This document shows, one piece after another, positions 37,901 through 45,900 of a stretch of DNA of 64,000 nucleotides; the first letter of the stretch is position 1, and each line of letters starts with the position of its first letter. The notes beneath the pieces are model-generated. The model was given only the letters and a program-made list of their open reading frames with translations, made no database searches and had not been told where the DNA came from. Source of the stretch: Trileptium ribeirensis (lineage: Eukaryota > Nematoda > Enoplea > Enoplida > Thoracostomopsidae); contig JASANE010029999.1 of assembly GCA_030248225.1 (NCBI GenBank), positions 1-64,000 on the forward strand. The letters are read 5' to 3'. Made by a program: the position numbers and the translations under genes.

Positions 37901-39377
37901 AAACTGTTCGACTGCGGTGGACTCTACCACCGATACTAGCAGCATTGCTCGCTCGCTGTCGACGTTCGAGCGATTGTTAGTGACGTCTTCTCAGCATAAT
38001 CGGCCGTTATCTACTGCATTATTGCCACCCACACCGCAGTCCCCGCGGCCTGCTACTGCTGGAGCGACAACGGGTTGCCGACCTGGATTCTACTATAGTG
38101 GCAGCTCTCCAACGCGGTCGTCTGTGGCATCCGTTACTACAAAACGCTCAGCATCGCAACAACCTATTATGGCATTTTCGCCAACTAAACCAAGTCCTTT
38201 GGCCGCTAAACCGGTTAACGCCGCATCTACGGTACCTACAGGAACCATGACTGCGACGACAGCGAATCCATCAATTTATGTATCCCAGAAGATTGCTGTA
38301 CCCGTTACTTCTGTAGCCGCCGACGTTTCTCATACCAAGTCATCAGTTGGGACAGGCGACGGGTGTGTAATCGCGGGTTATGAGGGATCACAGGTAGATC
38401 CAGATGATGTCACATTCCGTGACAAACAGCTCTCGACAGCAGGCAATTTCGTCGCCGAAGCAAACAAACATTTTCAAACTGAGTCCGTCAAACGAAAACT
38501 CACCGCTTCAGTCGAAAGCACAAATTCGACTGTCGTAACACCGACGGCCACGACCACTACTACCGCTTCCGTAGTAGCTCCAACAACTGAGGCCACAGCA
38601 GCGGCGTCGTCTGGGACCGGTAGACCCTCAACCCTTTACGGAATAACAAATCGACTTAGTCGAGCGTTTAGAGCAGCTGGCTACGGAATATCGTCTTCGT
38701 CATCTTCGAACACTACAGCTACGATTGGTGCGCCAGCGACAAACAACACTCAGTCGAGCGCTAATACTACTACTAGCAGTCTAACAACATCCGATCCTTC
38801 TGGTACTATGCCGGCCAATAGTGCTGCACCGAAACCATTAGCTGCGGTGTCTCCTAACAGAGACGAAGTCACAACCAAGAAATCAAATGAGATAAATCGA
38901 ACCCTTGAAACCAGCGGTATCGTATCGTCCAGCAGGCGACGGGATGAAGCCCCGAAACTTTCTACAAGTACGACCATAATCCCTCATTCCGTACCGAAGC
39001 CGATACCGCAGCGACAGCCGCAGCAGCAACATGTACACTATCCATGGCGTAAATATCCAGGTCATTATCAGGGGCCGTGTGGTGGACCGCCAACTATTCT
39101 ACCGCTGTCCCCTTTAGCCAGGACCAGCAATCCTGGCGATAAGGAAGGGACTGCTACGCAGATGAATGTGCCACCGGGTCAGGGACAGCGACATCATTTA
39201 ACCAGGTCGGCCGCTGTCAGCGGCAACGGTGGTGCTAGTAATGAGTGTCATCCAATTGGGCTTTATTCCACAAACACCTCGCTTCATGATTTAGCTGAAG
39301 CACGAAATGGACAAAATTCCGGGGCGATAATCCAACAGCAACGGTCGGCAACGGATAAAAAAGACGTCCCTCGATAG
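19809..39377 (+). CDS. MAST (kin-4): MAST-family Ser/Thr kinase with PDZ domain, right copy (12 exons, two frameshifts)
   Basis: Microtubule-associated Ser/Thr kinases are AGC kinases that use a PDZ domain to bind partners near the cytoskeleton and membrane. Twelve exons with GT-AG borders and compatible phases can be traced. Ignoring two single-base insertions they give about 1648 codons. Order: short N-terminus, kinase domain (about 44-320, glycine loop 51-57, Lys73, HRD 165-167, DFG site 185-187, APE 225-227), AGC tail ending near 347, Ser/Thr/Gln-rich linker, PDZ (about 876-966), and a long Ser/Thr-rich tail. Defects are His for Asp at 185, Pro154 where the left copy has Ala, and +1 insertions in exons 4 and 5. 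As written the kinase domain cannot be translated through. The DUF1908 region that precedes the kinase in many MAST proteins is absent from the window. The family call is firm; activity is doubtful. Confidence 0.9.
19994..21849 (+). repeat. Intron 1 of right copy: G/C tract and TTAATTAA-rich degenerate tandem repeat
   Basis: The first part contains a C-run of about 10 near 20401-20414 within a segment that can be read as an ORF but looks like a dispersed repeat. From about 20690 to 21190 two degenerate copies of a roughly 140-bp unit appear. Each has a sequence like GTGATCAGCGACAT next to TTAATTAACTAATTAGC. Around 21290-21380 lies a CAGACAGACGG...CGCTCCGCTC segment that recurs in diverged form at 36990-37075. 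The mirror copy is 14784-16637. Confidence 0.6.
21850..22011 (+). CDS. MAST right copy exon 2: VAIK lysine and helix C
   Basis: The exon has 54 codons in phase 0, with acceptor CTTTTTCAG and donor ACG|GTAAGT. It carries RFAIKK, whose first lysine is the ATP-anchoring residue (about Lys73), and QVFAERDIL, the C-helix with the conserved glutamate (about Glu92). It ends in [12 protein letters not shown]. The left copy (14622-14783) encodes the same residues. Confidence 0.93.
22478..22650 (+). CDS. MAST right copy exon 3: hinge and catalytic loop
   Basis: The exon begins [15 protein letters not shown], the MAST hinge, and ends in the catalytic loop HRDLKPD. The last two bases AA join the T of exon 4 to make Asn of the HRDxxxxN motif. 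The donor is GACAA|GTAGGC. Codon 22595-22597 is CCA (Pro) where the left copy has GCA (Ala) in the TVLAIEYLH helix. Proline here is unexpected for the family. Confidence 0.92.
22651..22915 (+). repeat. TTAGGC-rich terminal-repeat copy in intron 3, right arm
   Basis: It starts right after the exon 3 donor and shares motif order with the inverted ends of the pogo-like element: a GGGGC-GTTA block, AACAGCTTAG, a GC-rich hairpin, then CTTAGGCTTAGTG. It has no transposase, so it is a solo end or MITE-like derivative. Confidence 0.65.
23330..24225. repeat. Dispersed repeat family 1, copy in right intron 3
   Basis: This is the inverted counterpart of 12415-13320, with small differences from it. It sits just before the frameshifted exon 4. 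Short open frames inside it are not conserved outside the palindrome and are not genes. Confidence 0.7.
24249..24437 (+). CDS. MAST right copy exon 4: activation segment, mutated and frameshifted
   Basis: The exon encodes [12 protein letters not shown], then the DFG position, then the activation segment and [17 protein letters not shown]. Codon 24286-24288 is CAT, giving HFG instead of DFG and losing the magnesium-binding aspartate. At 24325-24327 there are three As where the left copy has two. The exon is 189 nt against 188 in the left copy, which shifts the frame. The acceptor is ATTTTTAG and the donor G|GTGAGT. Confidence 0.9.
24961..25072 (+). CDS. MAST right copy exon 5: kinase helix F to G, frameshifted
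   Basis: The exon encodes [15 protein letters not shown] and the following FFGNTP segment. At 25007-25009 there are three Cs where the left copy has two. The exon is therefore 112 nt against 111, a second +1 frameshift. One residue also differs (DEIF against DELF in the left copy). The acceptor is GCTTCAG and the donor TCGA|GTAAGT. Confidence 0.88.
25824..26051 (+). CDS. MAST right copy exon 6: end of kinase domain and AGC tail
   Basis: The 228-nt exon is intact and its protein matches the left copy. It encodes [19 protein letters not shown], the NQNPLHRLG motif, HPFFAGLNW, and the AGC-tail signature [16 protein letters not shown]. This matches the MAST family segment that closes the kinase domain. 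The acceptor is TTTTTTATAG and the donor GATA|GTAAGT. Confidence 0.93.
26963..27147 (+). CDS. MAST right copy exon 7: post-kinase linker
   Basis: The exon begins TRVDRYQ, completing the SYFDTR motif typical of MAST proteins, then runs through a Gly/Ser/Thr-rich stretch to SPRHSSFGE. Two phase-0 donors are possible: GAG|GTTAGT (end 27147) or TCA|GTGAGC (end 27159, adding four residues). The sequence does not decide between them. Confidence 0.82.
28125..28354 (+). CDS. MAST right copy exon 8: Ser-rich linker
   Basis: The acceptor is TTTTTTCAG. The exon opens [19 protein letters not shown] and remains open for 76 codons plus two bases. The donor AGTAG|GTATGT is chosen because it gives the phase needed by exon 9. 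The left copy of this exon is frameshifted, so the right copy is the better version here. Confidence 0.8.
29036..29170 (+). CDS. MAST right copy exon 9: Gln-rich linker
   Basis: This is a 135-nt exon too short to stand out as an open frame. It is read in the frame giving [19 protein letters not shown] and ending [12 protein letters not shown]. The acceptor is TTTTTTGTAG and the donor GAC|GTAAGT. Phases at both ends fit exons 8 and 10, which supports this frame. The left copy encodes the same residues. Confidence 0.78.
29366..29440 (+). repeat. tRNA-like (SINE-type) sequence in intron 9, right arm
   Basis: It is the same tRNA-like sequence as 7205-7278, in the plus direction, about 200 bp after exon 9. 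A-box-like TGGCTCAATCGTTA and B-box-like GTTCGAGTGAC are 40-50 bp apart. No matching acceptor stem follows. Confidence 0.45.
29920..30868. repeat. Dispersed repeat family 2, right arm (intron 9)
   Basis: It begins ACGTAGTGAAACGTAGTAGAG, continues with ATAACTCGAGAAC and CTTCACGGAAGCAAGG, and ends CTATCGAGAGCTGATTGGC. Inside, a unit of about 290 bp (CATGGTT...GGTACGGGGGTATG...CCCCATTTTAG...CTTCACGGAAGCAA) repeats two to three times. A further copy lies at 49645-50955. Confidence 0.78.
32198..32976 (+). CDS. MAST right copy exon 10: long low-complexity linker
   Basis: The 779-nt exon has acceptor TATGTTTCAG and donor CGAG|GTTAGT and encodes about 260 residues. It is rich in Gln, His, Thr, Val and Ala, with a run of alanines near the end, and finishes [12 protein letters not shown]. 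No domain is recognised; such regions in MAST proteins are disordered and phosphorylated. The left copy matches in all reading frames compared, so the DNA appears identical. Confidence 0.85.
33720..34110. repeat. Two tandem copies of a roughly 190-200 bp unit, right arm
   Basis: This is the mirror of 2562-2951 and is kept in both arms. It adjoins the family 1 repeat copy at about 34040-34765. Confidence 0.85.
35063..35430 (+). CDS. MAST right copy exon 11: linker and first half of PDZ
   Basis: The acceptor is CATTTTCAG. After a Ser/Arg/Gln-rich segment the exon encodes [19 protein letters not shown], the PDZ beta-A strand and the GFGF carboxylate-binding loop, and then [16 protein letters not shown]. 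The donor is ACG|GTGCGT in phase 0. The right copy is open throughout, while the left copy has two 2-nt insertions. Confidence 0.92.
36643..37169. other. Part of intron 11 outside the visible palindrome
   Basis: This is AT-rich intron sequence. From 36860 to 37085 it contains TAATTAACC and a block with GAACGAACGGACGGACAACG followed by CGCTTCGCTCGGCTTCGCCTC, a diverged relative of the repeat in intron 1 (21290-21380). No coding signal is seen before exon 12. Confidence 0.5.
37170..39377 (+). CDS. MAST right copy exon 12: second half of PDZ and C-terminal tail
   Basis: The acceptor is ATTGTTTAG. The exon starts [16 protein letters not shown] and [16 protein letters not shown], which continues the PDZ fold (the ITHVN strand and the HTAVVHSLL helix) and ends it at VVKLRVCPL. 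About 680 residues rich in Ser, Thr, Ala and Gln follow, with no recognisable domain, to the TAG at 39375-39377. It lies outside the visible palindrome and is single-copy here. The tail lacks lesions over 735 codons, which suggests selection until recently. Confidence 0.93.
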   Translation, partial: AVDAHGSAWESGLRPNSIITHVNSEPTGNKTHTAVVHSLLTAGDVVKLRVCPLALTSIRSGPVRRGPGRHHRGSAGGGTTGDATSSSSRRRRGPGISVGSHHHHHGHKSLFGHRHPPPQPCSPPITAGNGSGTATLAAPMTPPQLSASSGSAMLAPMLSATASYNRRRSSGGSSLFRRLSSKHRREHQQQQLQHHRASIGPTSGLLLRTATGSSNKPSRQCSGGFLTAAAAGTFRTESGSSVGANCSTAVDSTTDTSSIARSLSTFERLLVTSSQHNRPLSTALLPPTPQSPRPATAGATTGCRPGFYYSGSSPTRSSVASVTTKRSASQQPIMAFSPTKPSPLAAKPVNAASTVPTGTMTATTANPSIYVSQKIAVPVTSVAADVSHTKSSVGTGDGCVIAGYEGSQVDPDDVTFRDKQLSTAGNFVAEANKHFQTESVKRKLTASVESTNSTVVTPTATTTTTASVVAPTTEATAAASSGTGRPSTLYGITNRLSRAFRAAGYGISSSSSSNTTATIGAPATNNTQSSANTTTSSLTTSDPSGTMPANSAAPKPLAAVSPNRDEVTTKKSNEINRTLETSGIVSSSRRRDEAPKLSTSTTIIPHSVPKPIPQRQPQQQHVHYPWRKYPGHYQGPCGGPPTILPLSPLARTSNPGDKEGTATQMNVPPGQGQRHHLTRSAAVSGNGGASNECHPIGLYSTNTSLHDLAEARNGQNSGAIIQQQRSATDKKDVPR

Positions 39378-39468
39378 ATAGATGATGAAGCTTGCCGCGA
39401 GATGGTCAGTTGTTCGGGCGGTAATACGTTTAGCGAGTTTAGTGCTAAAATTGTCGCTTTAAGATAAC

Positions 39469-39474
39469 AATAAA
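39469..39474 (+). promoter_or_regulatory. Poly(A) signal AATAAA of MAST right copy
   Basis: An AATAAA lies about 92 bp after the stop codon, in AT-rich sequence, as expected for 3' end formation of the kinase transcript. Confidence 0.6.
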
Positions 39475-39984
39475 AGCCAGATTATAGCAAGGCATGGAGA
39501 AGCAGGAAATTAATTGTAGAAAGTGACATTTGCGTTAGCCGCGCACTTGGCGAAATCATATTTGAGTAAGGGACTATTTTGTAGTCGAACTGAGTGGGTG
39601 TAATATTGCTATGGCTAAAAATAAACATTAAACTCAGTCATGAAATAATAATTGTCGGTTGTGATGTGCCAATATTAAATACTACTCTATTATTAAAATT
39701 TTATTGTATTTTGAATCTCATTGCCGAATTGCTACTAATAATGTTTAATATTAATTATTATTATTGGATACCTGTGGAGGATATATTATAATGATTGTGC
39801 TTTATGTAATGTGTAGCAAGTAAGCGATATTGAGGCTCTGATCCAGCACATTTAGTGGTTTTGGAGGCCAACTTTTTAGGTATGTATCGCAGGTTTTAAG
39901 GGACCCGCTCTGCCCCCTGGAAAATTACAGTTGCCTAGTAAATACTAGTATTTCGCAAGAGAATGTAAAACAGAGTGAGTGGGG

Positions 39985-41510
39985 TTTCATTTTTAAGTTG
40001 TCATTTTGTTTAATCACCTGTAACAGGCTGTGTTTGATGTTTATACCACTCTATAACCTTTTGAACCCTGAACCCATTGAAAACAATTGACAACACATCA
40101 GGCGTTTGTGCTGGTCTCTAGATAACTAAACCATCATATATTCAGCTTTCCGAAAAACCAATATATAGACAATTCTTGATGACCTGTACGCAATACGTAA
40201 CCAAACAACTGAAGACAGACTATATTCTAGAGGTCAGGTTCATTGACCCTATACCCATTGAAAAGGTATGTAATATGCGTAATGGATTCTAGATAACCAA
40301 ATCATTGTATTCAGCATACTGAAAAACCTCTATTTAGACTAGTTTTGACGCCATGTACTAAACTACTTGAAGGCCGACTACATTATGAAAATCGGGCTCA
40401 TTGATCCTAAAACAAATGAAAATCTGGAAAGACATAAGATATTGGTGCTGGACTCTATATAACTAAACCATCGTATTCAGCCTACAGGAAAACATACATA
40501 AACAATTCTTGATACCCTGAACGCAATACAGAATCAGACAAATGAATACTTCATTTTGGAAATCTGGTTCGTCGAACTTAAAATCCTTGAAATCGCAAGA
40601 AAAGGTATATATAATATAGTCAAGTCAAGTTGGAATCAAGATAGCAAAACCATCATAGTCAGCGCACTTGATAACCTAATAGGCGGTTATTGCAAGGCAA
40701 AAGCAAGCAATTATATATACTGCGAAATTTGAAAAATCGCTATTTCTAGAAAAGGGACGACTGTCGATGGGTTGCGAAACTTTGTGCCCGTATGATAGGA
40801 TTCGGCAAAGAACCCTTAAAAACCTGTTTTTTGTCAGGCGAAATTTGAAGAATCGCTATTTCTAGAAAAGGGACGACGGTCGATGGGTTGCGAAACTTTG
40901 TGCCCGTATGATAGGATTCGGCAAAGAACCCTTAAAAACCTGTTTTTTGTCAGGCGAAATTTGAAGAATCGCTATTTCTAGAAAAGGGACGACGGTCGAT
41001 GGGTTGCGAAACTTTGTGCCCGTATGATAGGATTCGGCAAAGAACCCTTAAAAACCTGTTTTTTGTCAGGCGAAATTTGAAGAGTCGCTATTTCTAGAAA
41101 AGGGACGACGGTCGATGGGTTACGAAACTTTGTGCCCGTATTATAGGATTCGGCAAAGAACCCTTAAAAACCTGTTTTATTGTCAGGCGAAATTTGAAGA
41201 ATCGCTATTTCTAGAAAAGGGACGACGGTCGATGGGTTACGAAACTTTGTGCCCGTATTATAGGATTCGGCAAAGAACCCTTAAAAACCTGTTTTTTTGT
41301 CATTTTGGCCCGGAAGATGGGGTAGGTTGCGATCGATACAAAAAAATTGCTTACATCCGTCCATTCGAAAATGAGTTATGGATGACGGTGACAGACAAAA
41401 AAGACATTTCCACGATTTTCCACAAAGCCCTCAGTGGAAACTGTGTTCGCTTCGATCGCTCCGTCCGAACAGATCAAAAATATACGAAATTTATCCTGAA
41501 CTATATATAT
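39985..41510. repeat. Dispersed repeat family 1, longest copy
   Basis: From 39985 to 40720 it is made of diverged units of roughly 150 bp, each with TATTCAGC...ATTCTTGA..CCTG.ACGCAATAC and (G/C)TTCATTGACCCTA-like blocks. Then come the 116-bp units (40720-41305), then TTATGGATGACGGTGACAGAC and CAGTGGAAACTGTGTTCGC, which recur next to the 190-bp duplication in the arms. No protein-coding potential is convincing. Central tandem units recall some non-autonomous Helitron-type elements, but I see no diagnostic ends. Confidence 0.75.
40720..41305. repeat. Tandem array, five units of 116 bp
   Basis: The unit runs GCGAAATTTGAAGAATCGC, AAAAGGGACGACGGTCGATG, GCAAAGAACCCTTAAAAACC, TGTTTTTTGTCAG. Internal unit starts at about 40836, 40952, 41068 and 41185 give a period of 116-117. 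Units are nearly identical except the first. A 137-codon open frame at 41115-41528 reads through the array and is not a gene. Confidence 0.92.
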
Positions 41511-41837
41511 ATATGTAACTTCTGCTAAAACTGCACCATCAACGGACAGAATTTAAAATGTTTGTTGCATTCTTTCTTGGAAAGGAACGTTTATTTATAA
41601 ATACTATTTCTGTCCGGGCATTGGGCCGAGATGCCGTCGCCTACGTATGTATATTATGTATTCATGAGGGAGCTTCTTCCCTACCCTAGCGCTCGAACCG
41701 ACCCCTTAACCCATATAATTAACCCAGTGAAGCCCCACCCACCGGCCCATCCCGAAAGCCGAAGGCCCCCACGTCGTGACCCTTTTTTCAATGCCCTAGG
41801 AAACATTTAACATGATTTTTTTAAATATAATTCGGAA

Positions 41838-41935
41838 GGACATGAATAATAATAATAAATAATAAATAATAATAATAATAATAATGAAATAATAATAAAT
41901 AAGAAATAATGAATAATAATAATAATAATAACTTT
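41838..41935. repeat. AAT/AATAAT microsatellite
   Basis: About 100 bp of (AAT)n, broken by AAATAA and GAAATAA interruptions. Confidence 0.9.
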
Positions 41936-42834
41936 GTTCGTACAATAATGATCATGGCTTTAAGTCGACAAAGGTGTTTTTGTCAAGATTGTGAGTAATA
42001 TGTGTTGCTCAAAAATGTAAGCTGCCCCAGTAGTCGAACTGCACTGGATCTGTTTTTCTACAACGCTTTGTAATAACGGGTTATAATTGCATGTACGTGG
42101 TTCCAAGACAGGTTGTTTGTCGTCAAATGGTCGGTTTCCTGTAGGCACAGTGATTTGGGTTTAAATTTTGGCCACCATCAATTAGCCACGCGCCGACAAA
42201 ATCCTCGGTCCACTGCATCTGAGTAGTCAGGCTATATTAATTTATTTGCAGATGGGTGTGAAGCATTTCATTTTTTTAATTTATAATACATTTATTTTGA
42301 AACTAATTTTAAAACTATTTAATTTTATCGATATATTAAACAATAATTGATAGATTACGTTTTTATTGGGTTTGATATATTATTGTAAATCGCAAGGCCG
42401 TGTTCATATTGCATATGATCGGATACGTCGAAATTATGTGATTACCGTGCGCCGTGTTTTTCACATCATTCCAAATCGATCCGTTAAAATTATTGTCGGG
42501 CTGGATCTGATAGGAAGCCATGTGGTGAACACGTCCGTGTAAATCGTAACTATTTTGTTTTTTCTTTCTTTCGTTTCCTGCGTTTTCAATTTCATTATTG
42601 TGTGATTTAGTATTTTAGCTCAGCGTTCTTTTATAGTACCGACAACGATATCGATAAACCGGTGAGGCATTAAATAATCCGAATTTATTGAAATGAGTAT
42701 AACGTTTAAAATAAATCTTATCAGCCAGTGTCAGTGTTGTCTTTATAAAACATTATTTCTTGCTTAGTACTGTTCGTTTCCATTGTTATAATATTATTTT
42801 GAGATGAAAGACTCAGTTGTTATTTCTGCCAACA

Positions 42835-42960
42835 TTGTAGCTGGGTGACCGTAAAACTGTGATCAACAACCGCGAATGGTGATCGGTCATACAGCAAGAT
42901 GGGTCCATTGTAGCTGGGTGACCGTATAACTGTGATCAACAACCACGAGTGGTGAGGACA
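42835..42960. repeat. Two direct copies of a roughly 75-bp unit
   Basis: TTGTAGCTGGGTGACCGTA...CTGTGATCAACAACC occurs at about 42835 and again at about 42911, with the second copy shortened. Confidence 0.75.
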
Positions 42961-45900
42961 AAAAGTTGTGTTCTTATTGTGACTAAACGGTGTGTGTTCA
43001 CATTGCATCCGATCCAATAGTGGGTGACTAATTTTATCAGCTATGAATCTGATGACGGCCGTATACAAAATGCGGTGAGTGTAGACATAGTAAATAGTAA
43101 AGCTGTAGGGAACAAGGTGATATCGGAGCGGAAGCAATGAGCACATGATCGGATCGAACCGGATGCAGCAGTTGTGTGAACACAGCCGTTTAGTCTTTTT
43201 TTACTAGCATTGGTGCTTACTTGGACGGTAATCAGCCGATCATGATGAGATACTGCTGCATACGGGAGCAGTGTCGGCGTTAGCTTTGTTGCTATTGTTC
43301 AGAATGCATTTTATTTAAGCCCGGCTCGGCTGCACAGCAGAGCCTATTATGATGTGTGAAGAGCCGAGCCGACTAGAACAACCGGGGTAGGCTCTTTAAA
43401 AGCTCATTTCTGAAACAACAAACCGAATTGTTGATGTATAGTGCAATAGCCAGCAACCGGCAAAAACAGCCACTTGCTAATATATTATCCAATTACAAAC
43501 TTTTATTGCTATGAGTTTAAGCCAAGCAGAGCCTTGCATTTCATCGGAAGAGCCGAGTAGAACCGAAACATATATTATGGTTCATGAAGAGCCGAACCAG
43601 AGCCTAAGATCTGACAGTGAGTGAGAGGTGAGCCCAGAATAGACCTTGCCAATTTGACCCCTGGCACCTCCTTTAGTTTCCGTTTTTAAAGATTTCTTTG
43701 GGGTTGTTGTAAAAAAGTTTACTCTTTTGTGTGAAAAACGTGAAAATGAAGAAAATTTCCGTCTCAATAAATTGAAAACGTTAGGCGATGGTACATTTTA
43801 GTTTTTGTACTGTCTTGAGCCCTTAGCACAAAAGTTTCATGTGGGGGCCCTCTCGTAGCAAAATTTTTGGGTGCGCCACTCAGCAGTGCCCAAAGTGCCA
43901 GACAAATTTTAACAATTTTGGTTGGCAATACTAAAATTTTTAGGCAAAATTTGGGGAGAATTATTATGAGTGAAAATTGGGAAGACAGTGGATATTTTCG
44001 GGTTTCCTCACTGCCCTTTCTAGCACCTTCAGAAATATGTTTCTATATTTGGCATTGGCTGGTCCCACCATGTACCTGCGCATTGGGGTTACTCACTGAT
44101 ATATGTATATTTATATTTGTTTTTAACATTTGTTGTATATATTTATATTTTATAATTTATAATATATATAATTTTCAGATTGCATTGTTTGGTTTTTACG
44201 GGTTTTTCAGTGAAAACAAGTGTCATTCAGAGCACGTGAAAGTGTAATTGAGTTAAGAATTTTTGTTGTTGTCTATGGAAAAAAGTGAATGTGTGCTGCG
44301 GTAAAATGAAGGAACATTTGGGAGTTATTTATATCCGAAGAACATTATATAATTTTTAAGTTTATATGAATAGAGGTAGTATACGTGAATGGAATATGTT
44401 TAGTAAATATTTATGGGTACAAAAAAGAAGATATAATGTATATATAACTATTTTTATTTTTAACAAAGACTATAATTTAAAGTTTGTCCAACAATTAGCT
44501 TTTCACAGTTTGGAAGGGATTGTGTGTTTGTGTACCCAGAGGACGTTTTTGTCTGATAAGATGTTTTCGAAGAGCAAGCGTTGCCGAAGATTGTCGTAAA
44601 CAGCGACGATGTTGATACACGGAATATGACTCAATATGAAACGACTTTTGACTTCCAATGTCAGCGGTAGTCGCGCATGTGATGAGGTAGCGTGATAATC
44701 CAATAGACATGGCTGATAGTCATGGGCGCAGATAACGGGGGACTGGTTCCACCCATTGTTTGAAGTGAAGGTACAGGTCCACCACTGTTGAAAATATAAT
44801 CATTTATTAAGGCAATTGTGAAAGCAAGGCAATTGTTGAATCCCCACACACTCGCATATACATCTTAGAATTTTCAGGAGATATCCTGTGATGATACTGT
44901 GTGAATTATATGTATTTTTGCCTAGAGCTGCCCCCAGCACATTTCGAACCGGATCTGCGCTCTTGCAGATAGTTAATGTGAAAATTCAGTTTGAAATGCA
45001 ATGGATCTAATCAAAGGCGTTGGAAATGTTTTCAAATGTGGGGGCCATAAAATGCCAACATTGGTGGTGACCAATTGTTAGTATAAGTGCGCTCGATTTA
45101 CTAAAATCTGGGCGTAGGGGGTTTACATGGGTTTGGATCCCGCCTCCCACCGGAACATGCATATGTGCCCAAGGGGTGAGGGGAGTAGTTGGTCACGCTG
45201 CGGGTAGGCAAGGGGAGTAACTAAAATCTTTCCCCAGCATGTTGCTTGATAGCAGTAATTCAGTTTTTGTAATAGCGCAAAAAATTGTTGCGCGTTTTGG
45301 ATGGGGTGTACGCCCTGGGATCCCGATCCCCCGACACCGTGGAATCCTGGATCCGTCACTGTCTGGAAGATATGGGCCCGTAATATAAATACACTCAAAC
45401 TATGAAAGCATCTGACTCGAGCTATCAAAATCTTGAGGGTAGGAGCCCATAGTATATATAAATGCAGTAAAGCTATAAAAATATAATTGTGGTCAGTGGT
45501 AATAGTATAAATGTACTGAGAAGTTACCAAAAATCTGAGTTGTACGGGTCGTAACAATCCAATACCGCTGTATCCTAAAAGGCAACGGTTTTAATCAAAG
45601 CGCTTGTAATGCCTCAGGAAAACTGTTAAAACGAATCTTATCCAAGCAATGTAAAGAGGTGCTCTTATCGACGATATTTTATAACCAGCTGCGTATGTTG
45701 CCCCAACATTTGCTGGATATATAGATGATTTAGATGATCGTTCTAACTGTGTCGCTTAAGGGGAGTGTTTGTTTATTGGTGTTTTTGATAAGAGTTATAA
45801 CAATTAAAAGCTTAGAAATTGTGAAATTTAGCCGTTGGGAACTCTTCATGTCGACATTTTGCAGACAGACATGGAGAAAAGGCTGTCTAGATAGTATTCA

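Noticed and set aside
37481..37945. 154-codon minus-strand open frame
   Set aside because: It is an antisense shadow of the low-complexity last kinase exon.
41115..41528. 137-codon open frame
   Set aside because: It reads through 116-bp tandem units and repeat flank, and has no splice or family support.
45123..45557. 144-codon minus-strand open frame with TDPGFHGVGG-type peptide
   Set aside because: Such peptides commonly come from translating dispersed repeats; there are no exon signals and no family match.
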